From NCBI RefSeq assembly GCF_004365355.1, contig NZ_SODP01000003.1, forward strand, positions 558,001 to 622,000: 64,000 bases of DNA, read 5' to 3'. Each line of letters starts with the position of its first letter. The stretch's first letter is position 1. The DNA is from Kribbella pratensis (GTDB lineage: Bacteria > Actinomycetota > Actinomycetes > Propionibacteriales > Kribbellaceae). The notes beneath the pieces were generated by a model. The model saw nothing but the letters and a program-made list of their open reading frames with translations, searched no databases and was not told where the DNA came from. Positions 25,586 through 34,848 of the stretch are shown in pieces. A program made the position numbers and the translations under genes.

Positions 25586-26046
25586 TCAGCCCTGTCGGCG
25601 CACCGTGAAGTTCCAGCAACCGGCCACCACGTTCCGCACCTGGACGGTGTCCACGGCCGGGTCGTCGAACAGTCGTTTCAGCTCGGTTTCACTCGTCCCG
25701 GGCTCTGCGACGACACCGTCCAGCATCTGACCCGCGACGTCGTACGGCCGCAGTACCGCCAGCCGGTCCCGGAAGTCGAGCGGGAAGCCCTCGGCCGGCC
25801 CCGGGCAGTCCGTCACGTGCACGAAGACCGGCCCGATCTCGGCGTACGGCCCGCCGGCTTCCATGGGCCGGTGTGCGATCAGCGCGATCTGCTCGCCGGC
25901 GCCCGCGAGCCTCAGGCAGCAGCGGAGCGGCTCGCCGCCCCCGACGGGCGCGAAACGACGGCGTTTCCGAAGTCGTCGTACCCGTTGCAGCGAATGCGGT
26001 CCAGCTCGGAATCCGGTACGCCCTCATACCTCAACTCTGCGTTCAT
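25586..26046 (-). pseudogene. DUF1203-like protein, frameshifted
   Basis: The frame from ATG 26046 reads a DUF1203-like N-terminus (LRYEGVPDSELDRIRCNGYD) to about 25960. The domain continues in a second frame with GGGEPLRCCLRLAG and GPYAEIGPVFVHVTDCPGP, to the stop at 25586. A single-base shift near 25951-25962 (in CGAAACGACGGC) would restore about 152 aa, the family length. Function is unknown. It may be a true pseudogene or a sequencing error. Confidence 0.72.
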
Positions 26047-26112
26047 GTCGAGGAAACGCAGAGCAACGCAAAGTTGTGAGGGACCCCATTTGGGGTGCGC
26101 GGGCGGATTCTC

Positions 26113-26118
26113 TACGGT
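26113..26118 (+). promoter_or_regulatory. -10 element of a leaderless transcript (TACGGT)
   Basis: TACGGT lies exactly 6 bases before GTG 26125 and supports that start for the penicillin acylase gene, which has no ribosome site. Confidence 0.5.
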
Positions 26119-26124
26119 TGGTCC

Positions 26125-28665
26125 GTGCCTCGCCTGCTTCGACTCGTCGTCATCAGCGGAATCGCCCTCGCCACGGTCCTCGTGGTGATCGCCGGGACCG
26201 TGATCTTCGTCGTACGCCACTCGTTCCCGACGTACGACGGATCGATCGAACTGAACGGTCTCGACGGCGACGTCAACGTGGTCCGGGACGCGAACGGGAT
26301 CCCGCAGATCTACGCCGACACCCCGGCCGACCTGTTCGCCGCACAGGGATACGTGGCCGCGCAGGACCGGTTCTTCGAGATGGACTTCCGTCGGCACGTG
26401 ACCGCCGGCCGGCTGAGCGAGCTGTTCGGCAAGGACGCGCTCGAGACCGACAAGTTCGTCCGGACCCTCGGCTGGCGGCGGGTCGCCGAGCAGGAGCTTC
26501 CGCTGCTCAGCCCGAGCACCCGCGAGTACCTCGACGACTATGCCCGCGGCGTCAACTCATACCTGTCGACGCACAGCGGCTCGGGCCTCAGCCTGGAGTA
26601 CGGCGTACTGTCCCTGCAGCCCGGTGGCCCGAAGAACTACACCCCGGAGCCGTGGACCGCGGCGGACTCGCTGGCCTGGCTCAAGGCGATGGCGTGGGAC
26701 CTCGGCGGCAACCTGGACGAGGAGATCACCCGGACCAAGCTGCTGGCCGCGTTCCCGGCCCGCAACATCGAGAGCCTGTACCCGGCATACCCGTACGACC
26801 GGAACCAGCCGATCATGTCGAGCGGCTCGATCGGCAAGGACGGCAAGTTCACGACCGCGGCGGTCAGCCCCGAGCTGCGCCGCGGCATGCTGACCCAGGA
26901 CCTGCTCAAGTCACTCGACTCTGTGCAGAGTGTCGCCAAGGGCCTGCCGGAGCTGCTCGGTCAGGGCGACGGCGTCGGTTCGAACTCCTGGGTCGTCTCC
27001 GGTGACCACACCACCACCGGCAAGCCGCTGCTGGCCAACGACCCGCACCTCGGCGCGACCATGCCAGGCATCTGGACGCAGGTCGGTCTGCACTGCAACA
27101 ACGTCGGCAAGGCCTGCCCGTTCGACGTCTCCGGCTTCAGCTTCTCCGGTCTGCCCGGTGTGGTGATCGGCCACAACAACGCGATCTCCTGGGGCTTCAC
27201 CAACCTCGACCCCGACGTCCAGGACCTGTATCTGGAGCGCATCGACGGCAACAACGTCCTCTACAACAACAAGTGGCGCGCGATGGCCACGCGCGAGGAG
27301 ACGTTCAAGGTGGCCGGCGAGGACAAGCCGGTGAAGATCACCGTCCGCGAGACCCGGCACGGTCCGCTCATCTCCGACGTCGGCGACGACGAGCGCAAGG
27401 TCGGCGAGCAGGCGGCGACGCAGGCGAAGTACCCGAAGGCGTACGGCGTTGCCCTGCAGTGGACAGCGCTCAACCCGGGCAAGACCGCCGATGCGCTGTT
27501 CGCGATCAACACCGCGCAGAACTGGACCGAGTTTCGCGCCGCCGCGCAGCAGTTCCAGGTCCCCTCGCAGAACCTCGTGTACGCCGACACCGACGGCCAC
27601 ATCGGCTACCAGTCACCTGGACTGATCCCGATTCGCGCCACGGGTCGCGGTGACTGGCCTGTGCCGGGCTGGGACCCGAAGTACTACTGGAAGGGCTACA
27701 TACCCTTCGATGCGTTGCCGACCGAGTTCGATCCACCGAGCGGGATCATCGTCACCGCCAACCAGGCAGTGGTGCCGAACACCTACACCTACTACCTGAC
27801 GAACACCTGGGACTACGGCTACCGAAGTCAGCAGATCCTCGAGCGGATCCAGTCCGCCGGCAAGCTGGACGCGAACGCGATGGCGTCGATCCAGCTGGAC
27901 ACCAAGAGCAAGGTCGCCGAGATGCTGGTGCCGTACCTGCTCCGGATCAGCATCGACGACGCGTTCGACAAGCAGGGCCAGGACACCCTGCGGAACTGGG
28001 ACTTCACCCAGCCGCCGGACTCCGCCGCGGCCGCGTACTTCAACGTGGTCTGGCGTAACCTGCTCGCGCTGACGTTCCACGACCAGCTCCCGGAGGGCAC
28101 CTGGCCGGACGGCGGCTCGCGCTGGTTCGAGGTGGTCCACACGCTCCTCGGCCAGCCCAACAGCGGCTGGTGGGACAACATCGGCACGCCGCAGAAAGAG
28201 AGCCGCGACGACATCCTGCGCGAGGCCCTGGTCAACGCGCGGACCGAGATCACCCAGAAGATGGCGCGCGAGCCCGTCAACTGGCAGTGGGGCAAGCTGC
28301 ACAAGCTCACGCTGACCAACCAGACGCTGGGCAAGTCCGGGATCGGACTGGTCGAGAAGATCTTCAACCGCGGCCCCTACGAGCTTGGCGGCGGTACGTC
28401 GATCGTCGACGCGACAGCCTGGGACGCCGCCGAGGGGTACGACGTGACCGCGACCCCGTCGATGCGGATGGTCGTCGACCTGTCGGACTTCGACCAGTCC
28501 CGCTGGATCAACCTGACCGGCGTGTCCGGGCACGCGTTCTCGTCCAACTACGTCGATCAGACGAAGCTGTGGGTCAAGGGCCAGACGCTGCAGTGGGCCT
28601 TCACGAAGGGCGCCGTCGAGGCCACCCGCAAGCACTCGCTGACCCTCACCAAGCCGGACAGCTAG
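26125..28665 (+). CDS. Penicillin acylase-family Ntn hydrolase
   Basis: 846 aa. An N-terminal membrane segment (VISGIALATVLVVIAGTVIF) leads to the alpha chain (RDANGIPQIYADTPADLFAA, then QDRFFEMDFRRH). The processing site with the nucleophile Ser is in GSNSWVVSG, followed by LLANDPHLG, the beta-chain start. The precursor self-cleaves and hydrolyses amide bonds; substrates include penicillins and acyl-homoserine lactones in relatives. The product is probably membrane-anchored outside the cell. It converges on the serine-hydrolase gene three bases away. GTG at 26095 is the alternative start. Confidence 0.9.
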   Translation: MPRLLRLVVISGIALATVLVVIAGTVIFVVRHSFPTYDGSIELNGLDGDVNVVRDANGIPQIYADTPADLFAAQGYVAAQDRFFEMDFRRHVTAGRLSELFGKDALETDKFVRTLGWRRVAEQELPLLSPSTREYLDDYARGVNSYLSTHSGSGLSLEYGVLSLQPGGPKNYTPEPWTAADSLAWLKAMAWDLGGNLDEEITRTKLLAAFPARNIESLYPAYPYDRNQPIMSSGSIGKDGKFTTAAVSPELRRGMLTQDLLKSLDSVQSVAKGLPELLGQGDGVGSNSWVVSGDHTTTGKPLLANDPHLGATMPGIWTQVGLHCNNVGKACPFDVSGFSFSGLPGVVIGHNNAISWGFTNLDPDVQDLYLERIDGNNVLYNNKWRAMATREETFKVAGEDKPVKITVRETRHGPLISDVGDDERKVGEQAATQAKYPKAYGVALQWTALNPGKTADALFAINTAQNWTEFRAAAQQFQVPSQNLVYADTDGHIGYQSPGLIPIRATGRGDWPVPGWDPKYYWKGYIPFDALPTEFDPPSGIIVTANQAVVPNTYTYYLTNTWDYGYRSQQILERIQSAGKLDANAMASIQLDTKSKVAEMLVPYLLRISIDDAFDKQGQDTLRNWDFTQPPDSAAAAYFNVVWRNLLALTFHDQLPEGTWPDGGSRWFEVVHTLLGQPNSGWWDNIGTPQKESRDDILREALVNARTEITQKMAREPVNWQWGKLHKLTLTNQTLGKSGIGLVEKIFNRGPYELGGGTSIVDATAWDAAEGYDVTATPSMRMVVDLSDFDQSRWINLTGVSGHAFSSNYVDQTKLWVKGQTLQWAFTKGAVEATRKHSLTLTKPDS

Positions 28666-28668
28666 CTG

Positions 28669-29727
28669 TCACCAAGCGGGCGCGCTGGCCTCGGCGAACA
28701 GTTCCTCCGGCCAAGTCCACAGCGCCCGCTGCGTCAGCAGGATCGAGATGGTCCCGTCTGCAGGAGTGGTCGACCACAGCGAGCCCAGACCGCCCGCCCA
28801 GCCGTACCGGCCACCGCCGACGGACATGCCGTACCCCCAGCCGGTCTCCGGACCGAGGAACCCGCTAGCTGCCTCTCGCTGCGCCGGTGTGAGCTGATCC
28901 GTAGTCATCTCCGCGACTGCGGCCGGCGAGAGCAGGCCGCCGTTCAGCAGCGCCCGTGTGAACGCATGGAAGTCGTCGACGGTCGAGATGAGCCCACCAC
29001 TCGCATCCGGGAACGACGGCGGCGTGAGCCACTGGCTGCCCGTGGCCGGATCCAGTACGTCGTCCCCGACGTACGCCGTGGTCAGCCGCGCCGGATCTAC
29101 TGCCGTGAACCCCGTGTCGCGCATCCCGAGCGGTTCGAAGATCCGGTCGCGCAGGAACTCCTCCAGCGGCTGACCGGCAACTCGGGCGATCAGTACGCCG
29201 AGCACGTGCGAGCCGGTCGAGTACAGCCACTGCTCACCCGGCTGGTACTGCAGCGGCAGCGTGGCCAGGCGCCGCATCCACTCGTCCGGCTCCAATGCAG
29301 TCCGCGGTACAGGCGGTCCGAACGTGTGGAGGTCCAACTCCTCCTCGCGCTGTCGCAGCGCCGGGTTGTCCGACTCACCCAGTCCGAGCCGGAATGTCAG
29401 CAGGTCCCGCGCCGTGATCGGCCGCTCCGCCGGCACTGTGTCGTCCAGCGGTCCATCCGGCTGCCGCAGTACGACGGGATGCGCCAGCTCCGGCAGGACA
29501 TCGGCAACCGGTGCGTCCATGGACAGCCTGAGCTCGTCGACCAGGATCATGGTCGCGGCGGCGATGATCGACTTGGTGAACGACGAGACCCGGAACAGGC
29601 TGTCCCGCTGCAGCTCCGGCCCGTCGTACGCCATCTTGCCGAGCACCTCGACCCGGGTTTCGTCGCCCCGACTGACGAGGCTGATGAGTCCGGGAACCAG
29701 GCCGTTGTCGACGTAGGTCTGAAACAT
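28669..29727 (-). CDS. Beta-lactamase-family serine hydrolase (class C-like)
   Basis: 352 aa. The nucleophile motif is SSFTKS (SxxK) and YSTGS fills the YxN-like position; HVLGVLIARVAGQPLEEFL and EPLGMRDTGF are typical of the esterase EstB / class C group. There is no signal peptide, so it is probably cytoplasmic and an esterase or peptidase rather than a resistance enzyme. The ATG overlaps the stop of the phosphotransferase gene upstream (ATGA), so the two form an operon. Confidence 0.87.
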   Translation of the reverse strand: MFQTYVDNGLVPGLISLVSRGDETRVEVLGKMAYDGPELQRDSLFRVSSFTKSIIAAATMILVDELRLSMDAPVADVLPELAHPVVLRQPDGPLDDTVPAERPITARDLLTFRLGLGESDNPALRQREEELDLHTFGPPVPRTALEPDEWMRRLATLPLQYQPGEQWLYSTGSHVLGVLIARVAGQPLEEFLRDRIFEPLGMRDTGFTAVDPARLTTAYVGDDVLDPATGSQWLTPPSFPDASGGLISTVDDFHAFTRALLNGGLLSPAAVAEMTTDQLTPAQREAASGFLGPETGWGYGMSVGGGRYGWAGGLGSLWSTTPADGTISILLTQRALWTWPEELFAEASAPAW

Positions 29728-30635
29728 CAGCCCAGTCCACCAGCGAACGGCATCGCGCGCCACTGCGTTGCGAACATCCGGATCCCGTCGGCCAGCTCAG
29801 GCAGCTGCGGGACCAGTGGGGCGCAAACGAGGACCTGTAGTGCGCGGGCCAGGTCCATCACTTCCTGGATCTTCGGGTCGAGCGTCGGGAGGCCGCGAGC
29901 TTGCGCAGACTCGTCGTACGCCCGACAGAGGTCGGGGCCGAAGCCGGCAACGTCCCACTCGATCGGTCCGAGCGTCGCGTCCTCGAAGTCGGCCCACAGC
30001 GGCCCGTCGACCGTGGTGATCAGGTTCCACGAAGGAGCGTCGCCATGGATCGGCTGCACGGTCGCCGACGGGAAGATCGCCTCGAACCCGGACCTGCTGG
30101 CCAGGACGGGCTCCAGCACCTTCCACTCGGCCCGTGCCCGGTCAACGTCGTCCTGCTCGAGCAGACCGGGCACAGCCTCGGCCCCCTCCAGGCCTGGGCC
30201 GATCAGCCGCAGCGGGGTCATCCAGCCCAGTTCACCGGGGTAGCTCGCGAGTTGGGCGTGCAGCTCCGTGACTCGAGCGGTGGCGCCGAAGTAGTCGGGC
30301 TCGGCGGTCTTATCCACGTCCACATACGTCCAGAACGTCACGGACAGGCCGTCCTGCTCCACCGGCCTGAGCGGCACCAGGGGAGTCGGCTGCACCACGG
30401 GTACGCCCTGCGCAGCCAGCCAGGCGACGACGTCCAGCTCGCGCTGCTGCCGGTGTACGGCGGGCTCTGGCTCCTTCATGCCGGCGGGGAGGTTCATCGG
30501 TACCCGTGCGACCACTGGCGACGGCTGGAGGTGAACGACCGTGGAGAAGGCGGTGTAGAGCACCCGAGGGTCGGTGACCGTAAGGCCAAGGGAGCGCGCG
30601 GCTGTGGCTGCGGCTTCGACCGCGGTCTCAGTCAT
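29727..30635 (-). CDS. Aminoglycoside phosphotransferase (APH)-like kinase
   Basis: 302 aa. The Brenner-type catalytic motif is HGDAPSWN (His, Asp, Asn), followed by the DFED magnesium site. The family includes aminoglycoside and other small-molecule kinases. The N-terminal lobe is short, and the substrate cannot be inferred. It overlaps the cyclo-ligase gene upstream by 8 bases and the hydrolase downstream, forming a three-gene minus-strand operon. Confidence 0.82.
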   Translation of the reverse strand: MTETAVEAAATAARSLGLTVTDPRVLYTAFSTVVHLQPSPVVARVPMNLPAGMKEPEPAVHRQQRELDVVAWLAAQGVPVVQPTPLVPLRPVEQDGLSVTFWTYVDVDKTAEPDYFGATARVTELHAQLASYPGELGWMTPLRLIGPGLEGAEAVPGLLEQDDVDRARAEWKVLEPVLASRSGFEAIFPSATVQPIHGDAPSWNLITTVDGPLWADFEDATLGPIEWDVAGFGPDLCRAYDESAQARGLPTLDPKIQEVMDLARALQVLVCAPLVPQLPELADGIRMFATQWRAMPFAGGLG

Positions 30636-31188
30636 CTCCTGATCTTCGCAAGGGGATCAAGCGAGTTGGTGTGAGCGCGGCGTCCACCGGGTGGTCGTGC
30701 GTGTCGGACGGGAGGGCATCCACGATCTCGGTGTCGTACACGGCGGCCCAGACCGGCGTACCAGGGCGGATGCGGGCGAGTGCGCGGTCGTAAGAGCCGC
30801 CGCCGCGGCCTAGCCGTACGCCGTCGCGGGCGACGGCCAGGGCGGGGCAGATGACCAGATCGGCGGTGGCGATGGCGTCCGAGCCCAGATCGATCGGCGG
30901 CTCCGACAGACCGAGACGACCGGGCACCAGGTCGGCCGCACCGGGCGCAATGCCCCAGCCGAGGTCGTTGTCGGCGTAGAGGATCGGCAGTAGCACCTCG
31001 CGGTCGCTGGCGAGCAGCCAGTCGATCAGCGCACCGGTCTGTGGCTCCGGGCCCCTCGACACGTAGAGGGCGATCCGGGGGACGTCGGGCAGCACCTGCT
31101 TCGCGCAGGTCAGCAGCCCTTCCGCATGGGGGCGCTGCTCCCGGGTACCGAGGAAATGTTGCCGCGCCGTGGCCTTCGACTGAAACAC
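30628..31188 (-). CDS. 5-formyltetrahydrofolate cyclo-ligase
   Basis: 186 aa. It converts 5-formyl-THF to 5,10-methenyl-THF with ATP. The family motif LGRGGGSYDRAL is present, with LVICPALAVARDGVRLG before it. The GTG at 31188 has TACGAT 6 bases upstream, the leaderless arrangement, and is preferred to ATG 31221 (only 11 residues longer). It is divergent from galU, with 65 bases between the starts. Confidence 0.88.
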   Translation of the reverse strand: MFQSKATARQHFLGTREQRPHAEGLLTCAKQVLPDVPRIALYVSRGPEPQTGALIDWLLASDREVLLPILYADNDLGWGIAPGAADLVPGRLGLSEPPIDLGSDAIATADLVICPALAVARDGVRLGRGGGSYDRALARIRPGTPVWAAVYDTEIVDALPSDTHDHPVDAALTPTRLIPLRRSGDD

Positions 31189-31194
31189 GGTCCG

Positions 31195-31200
31195 ATCGTA
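31195..31200 (-). promoter_or_regulatory. -10 element of a leaderless transcript (TACGAT)
   Basis: On the minus strand TACGAT ends 6 bases before the GTG of the cyclo-ligase gene. Confidence 0.5.
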
Positions 31201-31241
31201 TGAGGGTGACGCCGGCAACACTCGGATTGGTGGCTTTCCCC

Positions 31242-31247
31242 TAGGGT
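31242..31247 (+). promoter_or_regulatory. -10 element of a leaderless transcript (TAGGGT)
   Basis: TAGGGT lies 6 bases before the galU ATG, which has no purine-rich ribosome site. Confidence 0.55.
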
Positions 31248-31253
31248 TGGTGC

Positions 31254-32645
31254 ATGAGTGAGGTCGGTCTCAGACAAGCGCAGGAGAAGATGCGTGCAGC
31301 CGGTGCTGCCGACGTTGCAATACGCGTCTTCACGCACTACTACCGGCTGCTCGAATCGGGGCAGCAGGGGAAGATCCACGAGGCCGACATCGAACCGGTC
31401 GGCGAGCTGCCGCACCTCGATCACCTGGACACCGATCCGGAGGCCATGCGCGCCGCGCTCGCCGAGACGGTGGTCATCAAGCTCAACGGCGGCCTCGGCA
31501 CGTCGATGGGTGTCACCGGCCCCAAGTCCGCGCTCCAGGTCAAGGACGGGCTGAGCTTCCTCGACATCATCGCCCGCCAGATCCTGAGCACCCGCCGCAA
31601 GTACGACGTACCGCTGCCGCTGGTGCTGATGAACTCGTTCCGCACCAAGACCGAGTCGCTGCAGATCCTCAGCGAGTACGACGGCCTGGCGATCGACGGA
31701 CTGCCGCTCGACTTCATGCAGAACATGGAGCCGAAGCTGCTCGCCGACGACCTGACGCCGGCCGAGTGGGAACCGGACCCGGAGCTGGCCTGGTGCCCGC
31801 CCGGACACGGCGACCTGTTCACCGCGTTGGTTGCCTCCGGCACCCTTGACGCGCTGCGCGAGCACGGCTTCCGGCACGCGTTCATCTCGAACGCCGACAA
31901 CCTCGGTGCGACACCGGATCCCCGGATCGCCGCGTGGATGGCGGAACATACCGTACCGTTTGGTATGGAGGTCTGCCGCCGCACCCGCTCCGACCGCAAG
32001 GGCGGCCACGTGGCGGTGCGCAAGTCCGACGGCCGGCTGATCCTGCGGGACAGCGCCCAGGTCGCCGAGGAGGACACGCAGTACTTCCAGGACATCACCC
32101 GGCACAAGACGTTCAACACCAACAACCTGTGGATCGACCTGGACCGGCTCGCCGAGCTGATGGACGGGCACGACGGGATCCTCGGCCTGCCGATCATCGT
32201 GAACCGCAAGACCGTCGACCCGGCCGACCCGTCCTCGCCGAAGGTGATCCAGCTCGAGACCGCGATGGGCACCGCGATCGAGACCTTCGAGGGCTCGCAG
32301 GCGGTGATCGTGGACCGCACCCGGTTCAAGCCGGTGAAGACCACGAACGACCTGCTCGTACTGCGCTCCGACGTGTACGAGCTGGACGAGGCCGGCGACC
32401 TGACCACGACGCACGAGGGCGACGAGCCGTACGTCGACCTGGACCCGGAGTACTTCAAGATCCTCGCCGACTTCGACACCCGGTTCCCGGCCGGGCCGCC
32501 GTCGCTGGTCCGCGCCGACCGGCTCGAGGTCCGCGGCGATGTTGCCTTCGGCAAGGAGGTTGTGGTGGTCGGGGACGTCGAGGTGGAGGCGCCACCTGGC
32601 GAGCGCCGGGTCATCCCCGACGGGACCGAACTCAGCGGCGGCTGA
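31254..32645 (+). CDS. galU: UTP-glucose-1-phosphate uridylyltransferase (UDPGP type)
   Basis: 463 aa. This is the eukaryote-like UDPGP family, not the short bacterial GalU. The nucleotide loop is KLNGGLGTSMGVTGPKS; the uridine and sugar contacts include NADNLG and the C-terminal beta-helix (VRGDVAFGKEVVVVGDVEVE). It makes UDP-glucose for the wall, trehalose and glycosides. It begins a conserved run of genes (GNAT, moeA, moaC, mog, rimJ-like, sepX). Confidence 0.93.
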   Translation: MSEVGLRQAQEKMRAAGAADVAIRVFTHYYRLLESGQQGKIHEADIEPVGELPHLDHLDTDPEAMRAALAETVVIKLNGGLGTSMGVTGPKSALQVKDGLSFLDIIARQILSTRRKYDVPLPLVLMNSFRTKTESLQILSEYDGLAIDGLPLDFMQNMEPKLLADDLTPAEWEPDPELAWCPPGHGDLFTALVASGTLDALREHGFRHAFISNADNLGATPDPRIAAWMAEHTVPFGMEVCRRTRSDRKGGHVAVRKSDGRLILRDSAQVAEEDTQYFQDITRHKTFNTNNLWIDLDRLAELMDGHDGILGLPIIVNRKTVDPADPSSPKVIQLETAMGTAIETFEGSQAVIVDRTRFKPVKTTNDLLVLRSDVYELDEAGDLTTTHEGDEPYVDLDPEYFKILADFDTRFPAGPPSLVRADRLEVRGDVAFGKEVVVVGDVEVEAPPGERRVIPDGTELSGG

Positions 32646-32661
32646 ACGCGGCGGGGGAGTA

Positions 32662-33132
32662 ATGGACGACCTGCTGATCAGGCCGTTGGAGCCGTCCGAC
32701 ACGGACGAGGCCGCCGCGGTGTGGTGGCGCTCGCGGCACGCCGACGGCTCGCAGCTGCCGCCGGCGATCCACACGGCCGCCGAGGTGGCGACCTGGTTCG
32801 CCGACGTGCTGCTGCCGGATGCGCAAACCTGGGTGGCGCTCGACGACGGCCGGATCGTGGCGGTGCTCACCCTCGACGGCGACGACCTCGACCAGCTGTA
32901 CGTCGTACCCGAAGCGGCCGGCCAGGGCATCGGATCGACGCTCGTGGACCTCGCCAAGGACCTCCGCCCGGGCGGTCTGGCGCTCTGGACGTTCCAGACC
33001 AACACCCGCGCCCAGTCCTTCTACAAAGCCCACGGCTTCGTCGAGGTACGCCGGACCGATGGCACTGCCAACGAGGAACGCGAGCCCGACGTCCGGATGA
33101 CCTGGGGCAACCACCCGGAGGGTGTGGATTAG
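32662..33132 (+). CDS. GNAT-family N-acetyltransferase
   Basis: 156 aa. The acetyl-CoA loop is LYVVPEAAGQGIGSTLVDLA, and the C-terminus (ALWTFQTNTRAQSFYKAHGF) is the normal GNAT end. The substrate is unknown. GGGGGAG precedes the ATG, 16 bases after galU. Confidence 0.86.
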   Translation: MDDLLIRPLEPSDTDEAAAVWWRSRHADGSQLPPAIHTAAEVATWFADVLLPDAQTWVALDDGRIVAVLTLDGDDLDQLYVVPEAAGQGIGSTLVDLAKDLRPGGLALWTFQTNTRAQSFYKAHGFVEVRRTDGTANEEREPDVRMTWGNHPEGVD

Positions 33133-33135
33133 GGT
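33130..33135 (+). promoter_or_regulatory. -10 element of a leaderless transcript (TAGGGT)
   Basis: TAGGGT lies 7 bases before the moeA GTG and overlaps the end of the GNAT gene. Confidence 0.45.
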
Positions 33136-33142
33136 CAGGCTC

Positions 33143-34369
33143 GTGAGACGGAGTGTGGATGAGCATCTGGAGGCTGTGCTCGGGCGGGTAACAGCTCTGC
33201 CCGCGTTCGACCAGCCGCTGATGGACGCGGTCGGTTTGGTGCTGTGTGAGGACATCGTCTCGGGGGTGAGCCTGCCCGGGTTCGACAACTCGGCCATGGA
33301 CGGGTACGCCGTCCAGGCCGGTGACCTGGCCGGCGCCTCCGATGAGAACCCGATCGCCCTGCCAGTAGTAGGTGAGTTCCGGGCGGGGCGGAGCCAGCCG
33401 ATCGTGGTGACCCCCGGCACCTGCGTGCGGATCATGACCGGCGCACCGATGCCGCGGGGAGCCGACAGCGTCGTACCGGTCGAGTGGACCGACGGTGGGA
33501 CGGTCAACGTCCGCATCACTCAGCAGCCGCCGGTCGGTGGTTCGGTGCGGCACGCCGGCGAGGACGTGACGGCCGGAGTGCAGGTGCTGGACCGCGACAC
33601 CGTCCTGGGGCCGCGGCAGATCGCCGTACTTGCTGCAGTCGGCCGGGCGCGGGTGAAGGCCCGACCGCGGCCGCGGGTCGTGGTGATCTCTACGGGCGCG
33701 GAGCTGCGCGAGCCGGGGAGCAGGCTGGGGGACGGGCAGATCTACGACTCGAACAGCTACACCATGGCAGCGTGCGCGCGCGATGCTGGAGCGGTGGTCT
33801 ACCGCGTCGGCATCGTGGACGACGACCCCAAGCGGATCATGGACACCCTGTCCGATCAGCTGGTGCGTGCTGACCTCGTCATCACCACAGGTGGAGTCAG
33901 CATGGGCGCGTACGACATTGTGAAGGAGGAGCTGTCCAAGCTGGGCACTGTCGACTTCCCGCAGGTCGCGATGCAGCCGGGGAAGCCGCAGGGGTTCGGT
34001 GTGATCGGTGAGGACGAGGTGCCGATCTTCACGCTGCCGGGCAACCCGGTGTCGGCGTACGTGTCGTTCGAGGTGTTCGTGAGGCCCGCACTGCGCAAGA
34101 TGATGGGGCAGATGCCGTACCGGCGCGCACTGGTCCCGGGAGTGACGCTGGACGGGTTCAGCTCACCCCCTGGGCGGCGGCAGTTCGTCCGCGCCACGGC
34201 TACCTCCGGCGACGAGGGCTGGATGGCCAGTACAGTCGGCGGGCACGGCTCACACCTGCTCGGCGGATTGAGCCGCGCGAACGCACTGATCATCGTGCCC
34301 GAAGACGTGACCGCGGTCCGGGCCGGCGACAAAGTAGAGCTGATGTTGCTGGACAAGGAGACCGGATGA
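33143..34369 (+). CDS. moeA: Molybdopterin molybdenumtransferase
   Basis: 408 aa, the family length. The signature PGFDNSAMDGYAVQ near the N-terminus and ITTGGVSMGAYDIVKEEL, KPQGFG and TLPGNPVSAYV downstream are all in place. It inserts molybdenum into adenylylated molybdopterin. It heads a cluster with moaC and mog, joined by an ATGA overlap. The start is the GTG at 33143, not the longer frame at 33122. Confidence 0.93.
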   Translation: MRRSVDEHLEAVLGRVTALPAFDQPLMDAVGLVLCEDIVSGVSLPGFDNSAMDGYAVQAGDLAGASDENPIALPVVGEFRAGRSQPIVVTPGTCVRIMTGAPMPRGADSVVPVEWTDGGTVNVRITQQPPVGGSVRHAGEDVTAGVQVLDRDTVLGPRQIAVLAAVGRARVKARPRPRVVVISTGAELREPGSRLGDGQIYDSNSYTMAACARDAGAVVYRVGIVDDDPKRIMDTLSDQLVRADLVITTGGVSMGAYDIVKEELSKLGTVDFPQVAMQPGKPQGFGVIGEDEVPIFTLPGNPVSAYVSFEVFVRPALRKMMGQMPYRRALVPGVTLDGFSSPPGRRQFVRATATSGDEGWMASTVGGHGSHLLGGLSRANALIIVPEDVTAVRAGDKVELMLLDKETG

Positions 34370-34848
34370 CCGAGCCGCCTGCCGGGCTGACCCATGTCGA
34401 CGAGACCGGGGCCGCGCGGATGGTCGACGTGTCGGCGAAGGACACCTCCGTCCGCCGGGCCGTTGCCAGCGGCAAGGTTCTGGTCTCGGCCGAGGTCGTG
34501 ACGGCGCTGCGCGGTGACGGCGTACCGAAGGGTGATGCGCTCGGTGTCGCCCGGATCGCCGGGATCATGGGCGCGAAGCGGACGCCGGACCTGGTGCCGC
34601 TGTGCCATCCGATCGCGATCACCGGCGCCAAGGTCGACCTCGAGGTGGCGGACGACGCTGTACTGATCCGGGCGCAGGTGAAGACCACCGACCGCACCGG
34701 TGTCGAGATGGAAGCGCTGACTGCTGTTGCGGTCGCTGGGCTGGCTGTCATCGACATGGTGAAGGCGCTGGATCCGGCGGCAGTGCTGTCCGACGTACGG
34801 GTGGAGTTGAAAGAGGGCGGCAAGACCGGGCACTGGGAGCGGCCGTGA
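34366..34848 (+). CDS. moaC: Cyclic pyranopterin monophosphate synthase
   Basis: 160 aa. It converts the MoaA product to cPMP. AARMVDVSAKDTSVRRAVAS, the KRTPDLVPLCHP loop and the TTDRTGVEMEALTAV stretch are the family signatures. It overlaps moeA (ATGA) and mog (GTGA). moaA is not in the window. Confidence 0.94.
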   Translation: MTEPPAGLTHVDETGAARMVDVSAKDTSVRRAVASGKVLVSAEVVTALRGDGVPKGDALGVARIAGIMGAKRTPDLVPLCHPIAITGAKVDLEVADDAVLIRAQVKTTDRTGVEMEALTAVAVAGLAVIDMVKALDPAAVLSDVRVELKEGGKTGHWERP

